A DNA stretch of 64,000 nt from assembly GCF_031312535.1 (NCBI RefSeq), contig NZ_CP133594.1, positions 992,001 through 1,056,000 of the forward strand, given 5' to 3'. How positions within the stretch are numbered: the first letter of the stretch is position 1; each line of letters begins with the position of its first letter. This document shows, piece by piece, positions 1-8,902 of the stretch. Position numbers and translations under genes: made by a program. Source of the DNA: Methanolobus mangrovi (GTDB lineage: Archaea; Halobacteriota; Methanosarcinia; Methanosarcinales; Methanosarcinaceae). The notes under the pieces were generated by a model. The model had not been told where the DNA came from. It ran no database searches and worked only from the letters and a program-made list of their open reading frames with translations.

Positions 1-403
1 TAGACTAACTTTAACGTGATTAATTAAAGGATCCTATTTTCTTCAATTCAGTACAAGAAATGCTCAACATATTCTCTGCTGAATACCATCGGAATCCTGC
101 TTTAGCAGTATAATCAGTTTTCTAAAATATGTAAATTTCCTTACCTACAGAAACAAGGAACCTTAATCAATTCCTTTTCACTCCCCATTTTTCCCCATAA
201 CAACAGATCGTTACTACAAAATTTATAGAAAGTATATACCCATTTGAAACTACTGGAAGTATCCTCATCTTTTCGAAGTATCGACTATTTTTATCAGGCG
301 CATGCATGTTATATCTTTTACTAAACTTTAAATAGAGTGGCATGCTAACAAATGACATGTTGACAATTATCATGATTTTTTATAAAGAAAGGAAGGAGAA
401 AAA
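1..403. other. Gene-free A+T-rich leader region
   Basis: I see no convincing gene here. The only open frame on the minus strand (about 167-373) has no ribosome binding site, no recognisable motif and a composition like non-coding DNA. The last part carries a purine-rich ribosome binding site (about 389-398) for the small gene starting at 404. The promoter of the symporter operon presumably lies in this stretch. Confidence 0.5.
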
Positions 404-529
404 ATGCTTGGAATAGATGACCCACAAATATGGATTGCTTATGTACTTTGTTTTGTAAGCGCCATAGGCTGCATAATCTATGGAGCCCTCAAATGGAACG
501 ATGGTTCTGATGACGGAGAGGTGGAATGA
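404..529 (+). CDS. Small single-pass membrane protein, symporter accessory type
   Basis: This 41-residue protein starts MLGIDDPQIWIAYVLCF, has one transmembrane helix (about residues 9-29) and ends in an acidic, charged tail. A strong purine-rich ribosome binding site (GGAAGGAG) lies about 8 bases before the ATG. Its TGA stop overlaps the ATG of the following symporter (ATGA), so the two are translationally coupled. Small one-helix proteins in this position next to SSF symporters are known in archaea and are annotated as symporter small accessory proteins; a role as obligate partner of the transporter is inference from size, topology and coupling. Confidence 0.8.
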   Translation: MLGIDDPQIWIAYVLCFVSAIGCIIYGALKWNDGSDDGEVE

Positions 530-2115
530 TGGTATTGAGCACACCCGTACTTGGAGTTATCATACTGGTCTATCTGATGGTAATCTTTTACCTTGGATGG
601 CTCGGATATAAGAAAACAAAAGAAACTGAAGATTACATGGTGGCAGGAAGGAAGATACATCCTTACATACTTGCATTATCCTACGGTGCAACTTTCATCA
701 GTACTTCAGCCATAATCGGATTTGGTGGAGCCGCCGGCGCTCTTGGTATGGGACTGTTATGGCTTGCTTTTATGAACATCTTTGTCGGAATATTCATAGC
801 ATTCGTTGTATTCGGTTCAAAAACACGCCGTATGGGCCTGAATCTAAATGCAGTTACATTTCCTGAGCTGATTGGAAGACGTTTCCAGTCCAGATTCATC
901 CAGGGATTCTCAGGAGCACTTATAGGCATATTCATGCCACTTTATGCAGGTATCGTACTTATCGGAGGCGCAAGGTTCCTTGAATCCACCCTCAATATAA
1001 ACTATGATGTTGCCGTTCTTATTCTCACTGTTATCGTTGCCGCTTACGTTATCACAGGCGGACTTATTGCTGTTATGTATACAGATGCCCTGCAAGGCAC
1101 ACTGATGTTTATAGGAATGATCTTCCTGCTCGTATTCACTTACGCCAAACTGGGAGGAGTTAGTGCAGCTCACTCTGCTCTTACAGCCATGAATGACCTT
1201 GTGCCTGAAAGTCTCACTGCCGGAGGACATCTTGGATGGACATCAATGCCGGTATTCGGATCACCCATCTGGTGGACCCTGATATCAACACTGGTCCTTG
1301 GTGTTGGAATTGGTGTGGTGGCACAGCCACAGCTTGCAGTCAGGTTCATGACAGTAAAGAACGATACAGCACTGAACAGAGCAGTACTTGTCGGAGGACC
1401 ATTCATCCTAATGATGACAGGTGTCGCATTTACTGTTGGTGCACTCTCCAATGCATATTTCTATGAAACACTTGGTAAGATATCAGTAGTAGTTGCAGGT
1501 GGCAATACAGATCTTATCATGCCTGAATTCATAAACAGTGCAATGCCGGATACCTTCGTTGTCCTGTTCATGCTAACCTTGCTTGCAGCAGCCATGTCCA
1601 CGTTAAGTTCCCAGTTCCATACAATGGGAACATCCATAGGCCATGACTTCTACCGCGAGTACATCAAGAAAGGAGAACTCGGTCAAACTATCAACATAAC
1701 CAAAGTAGCAATTGCAGGCACCATTCTTGCAAGTGTTATTCTTGCATACATACTTCCAATTAGTATCATCGCACGTGCAACGGCAATTTTCTTCGGACTT
1801 TGTGCAGCAGCATTCCTGCCAATGTACGCAGGTGGCCTTTTCTGGAAACGCATGACCAAAGAAGGTGCAATTGCCAGTCTGCTGGTAGGAACATTCTCAA
1901 GTCTGTTCTGGCTCGCATTCGTACACAAATCAGAAGCTGTACCACTTGGAATAAGCAAAGCGATATTTGGTGTTGACACGATCCTGACAGGTACCTGGAC
2001 AGTTGTGGACCCTATACTTGTTGCTACTCCACTTGCTATTGTTGTTGCGATTGTCGTAAGCCTTATGACAAAGCCAACACCACAAGAACATCTGGATGCT
2101 TGTTTTAAAAAATAG
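526..2115 (+). CDS. Sodium:solute symporter (SSF family)
   Basis: This 529-residue polytopic membrane protein has about 13 hydrophobic helices spread over its full length, as expected for the SSF/LeuT fold. It uses the sodium gradient to import a small solute. Typical family segments are the early YKKTKETEDYMVAGRK stretch after helix 1, the AAAMSTLSSQFHTMGT segment near residue 355, and repeated glycine-rich helix breaks. The substrate cannot be told from sequence; relatives carry proline, pantothenate, acetate or other organic solutes. It overlaps the 41-residue membrane protein upstream by 4 bases. A strong hairpin plus T-run follows the stop, so the operon probably consists of just these two genes. 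Confidence 0.88.
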   Translation: MMVLSTPVLGVIILVYLMVIFYLGWLGYKKTKETEDYMVAGRKIHPYILALSYGATFISTSAIIGFGGAAGALGMGLLWLAFMNIFVGIFIAFVVFGSKTRRMGLNLNAVTFPELIGRRFQSRFIQGFSGALIGIFMPLYAGIVLIGGARFLESTLNINYDVAVLILTVIVAAYVITGGLIAVMYTDALQGTLMFIGMIFLLVFTYAKLGGVSAAHSALTAMNDLVPESLTAGGHLGWTSMPVFGSPIWWTLISTLVLGVGIGVVAQPQLAVRFMTVKNDTALNRAVLVGGPFILMMTGVAFTVGALSNAYFYETLGKISVVVAGGNTDLIMPEFINSAMPDTFVVLFMLTLLAAAMSTLSSQFHTMGTSIGHDFYREYIKKGELGQTINITKVAIAGTILASVILAYILPISIIARATAIFFGLCAAAFLPMYAGGLFWKRMTKEGAIASLLVGTFSSLFWLAFVHKSEAVPLGISKAIFGVDTILTGTWTVVDPILVATPLAIVVAIVVSLMTKPTPQEHLDACFKK

Positions 2116-2125
2116 GACTTTTTAA

Positions 2126-2160
2126 TTGGGCATTTTATGCCCAAAATTCTTTTTTCTTTT
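2126..2160 (+). terminator. Intrinsic-type terminator after the symporter
   Basis: A perfect 8-bp stem (TTGGGCAT / ATGCCCAA, 2126-2133 and 2137-2144) with a 3-base loop is followed by a T-rich run to 2160. It lies between the convergent symporter and histidine kinase genes. Confidence 0.7.
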
Positions 2161-2177
2161 CAGATAACGGATTTTCC

Positions 2178-3488
2178 CTAATTAGAAGGAGGCATGCAAT
2201 TTGCAAAATGTTCTTTTATAGGGAAACCGATGTGGAACGTAGAACCTTCATTAACCTTACTTTCAACACGTATAGTTCCTTCATGACGTTCAATTATACG
2301 CTGGCAGATGTTAAGTCCCAGACCCACTCCCGGATATTTTCTTGTGAGAGAACTATCTACCTGGTAAAATCCTTCAAATATGCAGGATAACTGCTCTTCA
2401 ACAATACCAATACCGTTGTCCTTCATACTCAAATATAAACGACCATCTGCTTCAGTTACAGATATAGCTATAGTACTCCCCTGAGGAGAGAATTTTATAG
2501 CGTTGTCAAGCAAGTGGAAAAGTGCCTGATATAGTTTTTTGCTGTCGCCATGGATCATAGGAACCTTTTGAGGAATATCAGTTTGCAAGCTCAGATTCTT
2601 ATCTTTAAGAGCTCTTGCAGACTTAACAGCCACTGACTCAATAACCTCTGAGATATTCAAAGGCAGAAAATCGTAAAAATGCTCATCCAAATGTTCCATT
2701 CCAAGATATAAAAGTGAATCAACTATGTTTTCAAGCCTGTTGATATTAAGAATAGCGGAATCTAAAGCATTTTTTTGACGCTGATCGACCGGACCCAGAC
2801 ACCCATCATAGAGAAGTTCGTTATATCCTTTTATTATTGACAAAGGAGTCTTGAGCTCATGACTGAATGTTGAAATTAACTCATTTTTCATATTGTCAAG
2901 AGAACTTAATGCCTCTTTGTTTGCAGCAAGTTCCGATGCATGTGCATTACTCCTGATCTCATGCATTTTTTGTTTACTATTCAGAAGAGCCACGTCAACT
3001 ATCAGGTTTGTAAACTTTGAGCAATACCTCACGACTTTCCAGGCTTTGTCCTTACTGAAGATGGGAACTTCATCAAGAGCTTTAAGGTATGAGTCTACAT
3101 CAAAACCTATAGACTCCGCCTGTTTCCGGAAAAAATCATAGTCAGGTTCATCAAAAAGAAACTGAGAAAAGATTAATGTTGCAAGATGCTTGCCGTGAAC
3201 ATTAATGGGTATTGCAATATTCACAAGGCCATTTTTGCATTTATACTCATAGTAATTACTCTTTGTTTCCATGCACGATCTGATGTTGCCGTTACTTTCA
3301 ATGCACCTTTTTGCTGTAACGGGATTAGTACGATGGAATTTTGAGCATAGTCCGATCCATCCTGAAGCTATGAGAACATTGTCATTATCATCTATCAGGG
3401 AAAATGATAGATCTGAAAATTCACAGAAACTATGCATTAATTCCTGCAGCTCATCAATGTTCACCAGATCGGTAAATTTATAATCCAT
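2178..3488 (-). CDS. PocR-domain sensor histidine kinase
   Basis: The protein has 436 residues from the ATG at 3488, chosen because AAGGGAG precedes it by 5 bases; a TTG seven codons upstream overlaps this site. Residues about 10-165 form a cysteine-rich PocR-type sensory domain (several CxxxN/C motifs, as in PocR and related redox/ligand sensors). A HisKA dimerisation domain follows with the phospho-acceptor in STFSHELKTPL near residue 210, then a HATPase domain with N, G1 and G2 boxes (LLDNAIKFS, DNGIGI, GVGLGLNI). There are no transmembrane segments, so it is a cytoplasmic sensor. No response regulator is adjacent; the partner is unknown. It converges on the symporter. Confidence 0.85.
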   Translation of the reverse strand: MDYKFTDLVNIDELQELMHSFCEFSDLSFSLIDDNDNVLIASGWIGLCSKFHRTNPVTAKRCIESNGNIRSCMETKSNYYEYKCKNGLVNIAIPINVHGKHLATLIFSQFLFDEPDYDFFRKQAESIGFDVDSYLKALDEVPIFSKDKAWKVVRYCSKFTNLIVDVALLNSKQKMHEIRSNAHASELAANKEALSSLDNMKNELISTFSHELKTPLSIIKGYNELLYDGCLGPVDQRQKNALDSAILNINRLENIVDSLLYLGMEHLDEHFYDFLPLNISEVIESVAVKSARALKDKNLSLQTDIPQKVPMIHGDSKKLYQALFHLLDNAIKFSPQGSTIAISVTEADGRLYLSMKDNGIGIVEEQLSCIFEGFYQVDSSLTRKYPGVGLGLNICQRIIERHEGTIRVESKVNEGSTFHIGFPIKEHFANCMPPSN

Positions 3489-3774
3489 ATAACTCCCTTC
3501 AAAATACAAAATATATTACGTGAAAAACGTAACTCGTTCATAACTTTTTATTTTGGCAGGTAAATTACTTTCTAGCATATAAAACAATACGAAACAAAGA
3601 TACCTATATTATTGAAAATATTAGAAATGTATGTTAAAGTTGAGATCAATACGGCAAAATTGGAATTTGTCACGATAAAGTAGAAAAGAATATATAGAAT
3701 GATATAGGGGTTTTCGAATTCAAACCATAAAAGTATACAAATTAGAAGGAATCGTAAAAAAATTATTATTTATC

Positions 3775-3844
3775 AGGCAAAAGTCGTATGACGAGAACTA
3801 GAGGGGATGTTTATTCTAATATAAATATAACTCGACTTTTGCCT
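3775..3844. repeat. Perfect 12-bp inverted repeat in a gene-free gap
   Basis: AGGCAAAAGTCG at 3775-3786 is repeated in inverted orientation at 3833-3844 with 46 bases between. The whole gap 3489-3922 has no supported gene. The arms could pair as the stem of a small RNA, or be the ends of a very short decayed mobile element. No T-run follows the second arm. Confidence 0.55.
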
Positions 3845-3922
3845 ATTGGTACTTCGACATAATCAAATATAAACCTATCCGTAGGCGTATAGTGAAAACT
3901 AAAATATTTTATATACAAGCCC

Positions 3923-4618
3923 TTATAAAATGATGAAGCTGTCAATTTCCATAATTAAAACATCTGTGTCAGACACCAGATCTACATACTTTTTAAAAAT
4001 ATCCGGATCCTGGGATATGACATCAAATGTATTGTAATGCATAGGAATTGCAATTTTTGGACGTAACATCTCAACGGCAATTGCAGCAGCTTTTGCATCC
4101 ATAGTAAACCTACCACCTATAGGAAGAATGGCAACATCAGGATGGTAAAGTTTGGCTATCAATTCCATGTCCCCAAAAACACCCGTATCCCCTGCATGAT
4201 AAATAGAAGTCCCACCTACCTTGATCACAAAGCCTGCTGCTCTTCCACCGTCAAAACTCCAGCAGGATTCATCAATGGACGAAGAATGACGTGCATCAGT
4301 CATTGTAAAAAGAATACCCTCAAGCTCAACATTTCCCCCAATATTCATTCCACATGTCTTTATTCCTTTTGACTTAAGGTAGTGGGAGATCTCATGGATG
4401 CATACGACTGTGCAACCCGTCCTTTTTGCTATGCTGACAGTATCCCCAAGATGGTCACCATGACCATGTGTGACTGCAATTATATCGGGTTCAAGGTCTT
4501 CAGGTTGTACTGTTGCTGCCGGATTACCTGTTATGAAAGGATCTATAAGTACAGTAATTCCTTCAACATCTATTTGAAAACACGAATGCCCAAGCCATGT
4601 TAATCGGATGTCACTCAT
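3923..4618 (-). CDS. MBL-fold metal-dependent hydrolase (UPF0173 type)
   Basis: The product has 231 residues if it starts at [14 protein letters not shown] (ATG at 4618). The open frame runs further upstream into the divergent neighbour, but that extension has no family match. The metallo-beta-lactamase fold is shown by GHSCF at the N terminus, the metal-binding [10 protein letters not shown] motif (HxHxDH) near residue 53, HAGDTG near residue 143 and the late IPMHYNTF. Length and motifs fit the UPF0173 family of predicted metal-dependent hydrolases, for which no physiological substrate is established. It is transcribed divergently from the DUF2117 gene, with 79 bases between. Confidence 0.85.
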   Translation of the reverse strand: MSDIRLTWLGHSCFQIDVEGITVLIDPFITGNPAATVQPEDLEPDIIAVTHGHGDHLGDTVSIAKRTGCTVVCIHEISHYLKSKGIKTCGMNIGGNVELEGILFTMTDARHSSSIDESCWSFDGGRAAGFVIKVGGTSIYHAGDTGVFGDMELIAKLYHPDVAILPIGGRFTMDAKAAAIAVEMLRPKIAIPMHYNTFDVISQDPDIFKKYVDLVSDTDVLIMEIDSFIIL

Positions 4619-4697
4619 ATATCCAGAAATATGCCTCTCAGGATAATAGTTTATCGGCAGGAAAGTATAATTGTAAAAGACCCTAAAAAGAAAGTAT

Positions 4698-5852
4698 ATG
4701 GAAATAGGCGTAGTTATCCATGGACCGGATATTGTCGATTCCGGTATGGCAAAGGAAATGCTGGACATATTAAAAGAGTATGGTAACACCTCTGCAATAA
4801 TGGCCGGGACTATAGGTAAGACAGCGGTTCTTGATGCTCATCTTGAAGATATTATTGATATCAGAAAGAGCCTGAAACCAAGCCGTTGCATAGAAGAGTT
4901 CTTCTTAACAAAAGATATTGTTATTCTCCTGAATCATGGAAAAACAACAAATAATGGGATTCTTTTTGCTAATATAGTAGTTTCAAGGATGGCAGATCGT
5001 ACTATAAAGCCCCTTGTTCACATTGAAAGACCTGGATTGCCTGATGGAAAAATTATCCCATGGAATCAGAAATCTCTTGATTTTGCCTTGAAAATGGAAA
5101 AGGTTCTCGACCTTGAAATGACAGATGTCCCAGAGCTAATCACACCGATAAGTGTTGAAGACCAGGGTCATCGCATCATAAGGACCGTTTATGGTGTGCA
5201 TATCGGAGAGAAAATAATGATCAATGGAATAATTGTGGGGTTTGCAAAAAGTGAAGATATACAGATAATAACTGAAAATGGCTTTATTAAGGAAATCAAG
5301 GGTGCAAGAGTCAAAGAACATGGACTCGAAAAACTTCACGGATACAACCTGAGAATTCCTATTGACCTTAATTCATGCTGGGTAAAAAGCGGACCTTTGA
5401 GGGGAAATAACTTTTCTGTTCGCAAAAATGTTTCGGAATCAAAATACATATCTAATGAAGGAAAAAGTTCTCCGGATTCAGTAGATAAAATAAAAGCAGT
5501 AATAATTGACCATGAAGCGGAGAGGTCTTTTGAACTGGTTGAAGGTGCTCAGGTCGCTGTAACTATCGGGGATGACACAACAGATGTTGCAGGGGATATA
5601 CTTTACAGACTGAGAATACCCATCATAGGAATAACTGATGGAGATATCGATGGTTTTTCGCATAATAAACACATATATCCAGGCTCAACTGTGCTCAGGT
5701 TACAGCCCGGAAGTGATGATATTGTCGGCAAAGAAATACGCAGGCAAATATTTGATGGAAAAGAGTTTGCCTATTTTGATTCGACAAATATCCTCAAGAA
5801 TAAAATATTCACACTGGCGAACAATTTACTCATTTTTAGCACAGATTATTAA
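4698..5852 (+). CDS. DUF2117 family protein
   Basis: This 384-residue soluble protein opens with [18 protein letters not shown] and contains the conserved glycine-rich segments [12 protein letters not shown] and [12 protein letters not shown] typical of the archaeal DUF2117 family. The C-terminal third holds an acidic segment ([18 protein letters not shown]) followed by GITDGDIDG, which suggests nucleotide or metal binding, but no function is known for the family. The ATG lies just after a purine-rich AAAGAAAG stretch. It stands alone, divergent from the MBL-fold hydrolase. Confidence 0.75.
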   Translation: MEIGVVIHGPDIVDSGMAKEMLDILKEYGNTSAIMAGTIGKTAVLDAHLEDIIDIRKSLKPSRCIEEFFLTKDIVILLNHGKTTNNGILFANIVVSRMADRTIKPLVHIERPGLPDGKIIPWNQKSLDFALKMEKVLDLEMTDVPELITPISVEDQGHRIIRTVYGVHIGEKIMINGIIVGFAKSEDIQIITENGFIKEIKGARVKEHGLEKLHGYNLRIPIDLNSCWVKSGPLRGNNFSVRKNVSESKYISNEGKSSPDSVDKIKAVIIDHEAERSFELVEGAQVAVTIGDDTTDVAGDILYRLRIPIIGITDGDIDGFSHNKHIYPGSTVLRLQPGSDDIVGKEIRRQIFDGKEFAYFDSTNILKNKIFTLANNLLIFSTDY

Positions 5853-5960
5853 TTATTAAGTGTTTTAATTTTGCGCATATATAACTTTAAATATAATAAT
5901 GTCATAGTAAGTATTGGAGCTCGAAAGAGCGCCTGTCAAAAATAAAGGGGTTATTTGATT

Positions 5961-6341
5961 ATGAAAGACTTTGAAGTAAAGATACTAGACGATACAGACT
6001 ATAAGTTCATTGAAGCATTGAAAAGCCTGGGAATGTCAAGGAATGTTGCAACCACACTCACATACCTGTCAAATGTTAATGAGGCATCATCCCAGGAAAT
6101 AGAAATGAGCACCGGTTTGAGACAGCCAGAGGTCAGCGTTGCCATGAGGCATATGCGTGAAAGAAGCTGGATCGATATCCACAACAAAAAGGCAGTTGGA
6201 AAGGGCAGACCTACAAAGATCTACCAGCTCTCCGCACCTGTTGAAGATATCATCAAACACTATGAACAGAAGATCATAGCAGACACAAAAACAACGATGG
6301 ATGCCATCACCAAACTTAAAGATATTACCCAAAGAATGTAA
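5961..6341 (+). CDS. Winged-helix transcriptional regulator
   Basis: This 126-residue DNA-binding protein carries a winged helix-turn-helix of the MarR/ArsR-like kind: LSNVNEASSQEIEMSTGLRQPEVSVAMRHM forms helices 2-3 and RERSWIDIH...GRPTKIYQL the wing (about residues 37-90), followed by a helical tail for dimerisation. It matches the archaeal 'predicted transcriptional regulator' type (COG3355-like). The ATG at 5961 is preferred over a TTG two codons upstream because AAAGGGG (5944-5950) sits about 10 bases before it. The target is unknown; the gene stands alone, convergent with the MoaD-like gene. Confidence 0.75.
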   Translation: MKDFEVKILDDTDYKFIEALKSLGMSRNVATTLTYLSNVNEASSQEIEMSTGLRQPEVSVAMRHMRERSWIDIHNKKAVGKGRPTKIYQLSAPVEDIIKHYEQKIIADTKTTMDAITKLKDITQRM

Positions 6342-6367
6342 CGTTTTTGAGTGTGCCTGGTTAGAAT

Positions 6368-6580
6368 CTATCCTTGTGATGCAATGCACATGATAGTCAA
6401 TTTACCGGGCACTGCTATTCCATCAATAGGAACAGCTTTTTTTTCTTTTAAAAGAAGGACAGTTTCCTGGTTTATACCAAGAATGTCCAGTACGTGTTCA
6501 TAAGTGGTCCCATTCGGAACATTCAACTGTTTGTCTGAAAAATCCGAATTGATCAATTCGATGTCAAGGTTTATAGTCAC
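6368..6580 (-). CDS. MoaD/ThiS-like ubiquitin-fold protein (SAMP-like)
   Basis: This 70-residue protein has the beta-grasp pattern of MoaD, ThiS and archaeal SAMPs: an N-terminal strand pair (TINLDIELINS), a helix (TYEHVLDILGI), a central strand (ETVLLLKEKKAVP) and a last strand ending the protein (KLTIMCIASQG). The C terminus is QG, not the usual diglycine, so use in sulfur transfer or protein conjugation is uncertain. It starts with GTG at 6580. The start overlaps the TGA of the preceding 41-residue gene (GTGA), and GGTGAG lies 8 bases upstream. Confidence 0.7.
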   Translation of the reverse strand: MTINLDIELINSDFSDKQLNVPNGTTYEHVLDILGINQETVLLLKEKKAVPIDGIAVPGKLTIMCIASQG

Positions 6581-6702
6581 TCTGAAATCTCACCATCCGA
6601 GGATTTTAGATCTTTGAGGTTTTCCTGGATTAGCTTTGCATCTAGTTCTTCGTTTTTCTTATCGCCTTTACGTTCATAATCTCTTTTATGGAAGTTTGAC
6701 AT
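6577..6702 (-). CDS. Small charged protein coupled to the MoaD-like gene
   Basis: This 41-residue, highly charged, probably helical protein begins MSNFHKRDYERKGDKKNEE and ends SSDGEISE. AGGTG lies 7 bases before its ATG. Its TGA overlaps the GTG start of the MoaD-like gene by the GTGA arrangement, which strongly supports translation. I do not recognise a family. Context suggests a partner, chaperone or substrate of the ubiquitin-fold protein (inference). Confidence 0.6.
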   Translation of the reverse strand: MSNFHKRDYERKGDKKNEELDAKLIQENLKDLKSSDGEISE

Positions 6703-6903
6703 ACGAAAACACCTCGAATTTTAATCTGCTGCTATAGGTATTAACCCTTTCGGAAAAGAAAAATAAAATATTATATTTCGAACGATTATAATACCACAGT
6801 GTAACTTTTCTGTTCATGCAGGATTATTTAGAAACATATAAATCCATGGTCACCATTGATATTATATATAACAAATAATAAAATCGTAGCGACAGAGATA
6901 AAG

Positions 6904-7581
6904 ATGGGCACCAGGAAACAAAATCAGACATTAGTAAAGTTTCTCGATATCGTTAAAGAAAAGAGTTCTATTTTTTGCTACGATAAAGATCCAAGAGCAG
7001 AAGAACTTATAAGACAAATCATAAAAGAGATGCGAACAAAGGAAACTTTGCCAGTTATCAGAATCTACTGGAATGAGAATGAACAAAATAACTATTCCGA
7101 TGTAGATAATGTTGCGTCATTCCATGTATTCAGAAACTTTACAAGTACCCTAATCAAAGTAGAGAAATTACTTTCCGGAAGTAGACATCTGATACTTGTT
7201 GCAGACTTGACCACCCTCAAACAGCTACAGAACAATAAACCATACATTAATTTTATCTCAATTCTCCTACGTAAAAGTAGAGAATATAATAATCCGATGA
7301 TAAGTATAGTCAGCGAAGAAGAGATTAGCATTCAGGTAAAGACTGAACTCATCCCATACTTTAAAAATGAATTTGTGCTGAAAGACGCAAGGATGAAGAA
7401 AAGAAGTGATGAACTTATCGATATCAGGTATGAAACAAGTGGAGATGCATTATACCTTGAACCATACATGCAAAATGATATTAATAAGATAAAAGAGATC
7501 TTCAGCCTGACACCCGAAGAAAAAAAAGAACTTGACAAAATTGTGGGCCGGAGTATCGAAGAATACAGAACCACAATGTAA
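6904..7581 (+). CDS. Degenerate RecA/KaiC-like protein of unknown function
   Basis: From the ATG at 6904 the protein has 225 residues; a TTG at 6856 would add 16 but has no better ribosome binding site. It alternates strands and helices like a RecA-fold protein. SRHLILVADLTTLKQ resembles a Walker B strand with its conserved LxxVAD pattern, but there is no Walker A loop, so ATP hydrolysis is unlikely. The C terminus is a charged helix (TPEEKKELDKIVG). It lies at the edge of the KaiC/ParA cluster and may be an inactive KaiC relative. The family assignment is tentative. Confidence 0.45.
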   Translation: MGTRKQNQTLVKFLDIVKEKSSIFCYDKDPRAEELIRQIIKEMRTKETLPVIRIYWNENEQNNYSDVDNVASFHVFRNFTSTLIKVEKLLSGSRHLILVADLTTLKQLQNNKPYINFISILLRKSREYNNPMISIVSEEEISIQVKTELIPYFKNEFVLKDARMKKRSDELIDIRYETSGDALYLEPYMQNDINKIKEIFSLTPEEKKELDKIVGRSIEEYRTTM

Positions 7582-7596
7582 TCAAGAATTATTAAT

Positions 7597-8322
7597 TTAT
7601 GTTATCAGTTTTTCTGCTACTATTTTTAACTGAGTACAATAATCGCAGTCAGGATCATCTTTCATTGGAATTTTTCGTGACCAGGTCCTTGCTACGGATT
7701 CATCATAGGAGATTAGTCCAAGAAGCTCCGTACCAAGTTTCTTGCTGAAATCAGAAACGATCTCATTTATATCATCCCTCTTTTCCCGGGGAATTCTGTT
7801 AAAGAGAAGAGCTGCATGAGTACCTAGTTTAGCTGACATACTTGATAATAGATAAGTACCCCTTATATCCTGAATATCAATTGTTGATACGATAGTTGCC
7901 TTGTCCACGATGTTCATTGTCAGAAGACTGGACTTGTTGATGCCTGGACTGCAATCGAAGAGGAAATAATCAATTCCAATACTGGTTCCTATTTTCCTGA
8001 TAAGTTCCAACAGTTTTTCCCTGGCCTCACCGGGAGTATTGAACATAGCGGAAATATCCTCCTCACAAGCTTTGGAAGGAACTACGTAAACATCAGTATC
8101 ACCATACCTGTAAACAACCTCATCAGCGCTGCAAATGCCCTGCAGGAAGTCAATTAGCGTCATATCATACCTGATATCGAACAATGAATGTATGCCCGGA
8201 CCATTTACATCAGTATCTATGATACACACTTTCTTACCCTGCTGTGCCAGCATGACACCAAGGTTTCCGACAAACGTAGTCTTACCGGTACCGCCTTTAT
8301 AGGAATGAAAACTTAGTAGCAT
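7597..8322 (-). CDS. ParA/MinD-family ATPase
   Basis: This 241-residue P-loop ATPase starts at the ATG at 8322; the GGGTGA five bases before it is a clear ribosome binding site and contains the stop codon of the upstream gene. The deviant Walker A KGGTGKT (about residues 9-15), switch I-type IDTDVNGPG, and Walker B YFLFDCSPGI with the following RIPR segment are those of the ParA/MinD/SIMIBI class. Such ATPases position cellular structures, including chemosensory arrays, archaella and gas vesicles. A CxxC near the C terminus (DCDYC) is unusual. Together with the winged-helix partner it forms a two-gene operon at the edge of the KaiC island. A role in positioning is inference. Confidence 0.85.
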   Translation of the reverse strand: MLLSFHSYKGGTGKTTFVGNLGVMLAQQGKKVCIIDTDVNGPGIHSLFDIRYDMTLIDFLQGICSADEVVYRYGDTDVYVVPSKACEEDISAMFNTPGEAREKLLELIRKIGTSIGIDYFLFDCSPGINKSSLLTMNIVDKATIVSTIDIQDIRGTYLLSSMSAKLGTHAALLFNRIPREKRDDINEIVSDFSKKLGTELLGLISYDESVARTWSRKIPMKDDPDCDYCTQLKIVAEKLIT

Positions 8323-8327
8323 TGTAC

Positions 8328-8747
8328 TCACCCAAGTAATCTGTCAAGTTTATTTTCGACTTCTTCTACTGCAGACCAGTGCTCATTACTTTTGCTTTCT
8401 ATCTTCTTGCTTAAAGAATAATATATCTTTTTACCCTTTCGTTCTCTTTCAAGCCATCCGGCCCTGTAAAGTTCATTAAGATACTTATTTTCTATAGAGC
8501 GGTGCCTTCCCGTAATCTCGCTAACCTCATCTGCCGTACAAGAATTTAGTTTTGAAACAGCGAACAAAGATTTGCGGATAGAATCAGGAACGGTGAGAAA
8601 AACAGCCATTTTATCATTGATCTGGGGAGAATTACGAGCTTCAAGGTCAGCTATACGTAATTCAAGTGATTTCAATCGCTCGTTTATATCACTCAGATAT
8701 GTTAAAATTCCATTGTTATTATGCAGGTCAGACATGATTATCAACAT
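8328..8747 (-). CDS. Winged-helix protein with N-terminal coiled coil, ParA partner
   Basis: The product has up to 139 residues (ATG at 8747; a second ATG four codons later is possible). Residues about 10-40 form a short leucine-rich coiled coil (LSDINERLKSLELRIADLEARN). A winged helix-turn-helix follows (SKLNSCTADEVSEITGRHRSIENKYLNELYRAGWLERERKGKKIYY). Its stop lies inside the ribosome binding site of the ParA-like gene, so the two are co-translated. ParA-type ATPases are often paired with a small DNA-binding adaptor; that this protein is one is inference. Confidence 0.7.
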   Translation of the reverse strand: MLIIMSDLHNNNGILTYLSDINERLKSLELRIADLEARNSPQINDKMAVFLTVPDSIRKSLFAVSKLNSCTADEVSEITGRHRSIENKYLNELYRAGWLERERKGKKIYYSLSKKIESKSNEHWSAVEEVENKLDRLLG

Positions 8748-8902
8748 AAGAAAAGTGAGTTAGTGTTTATATCTATTTTAATTGAACTGATAATATATAA
8801 GGTTGCTTAAATGCTTTTGATAGGGCTAAAAAATTTAATGTTAATAATTTTTAGAACTACGACAAATTTATAAAATATCAAAGCGTACGCGTTTGTGAAA
8901 AT

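Noticed and set aside
167-373. Minus-strand open frame of 68 codons upstream of the symporter operon
   Set aside because: No ribosome binding site, no recognisable motif, and it overlaps the expected promoter of the small accessory gene.
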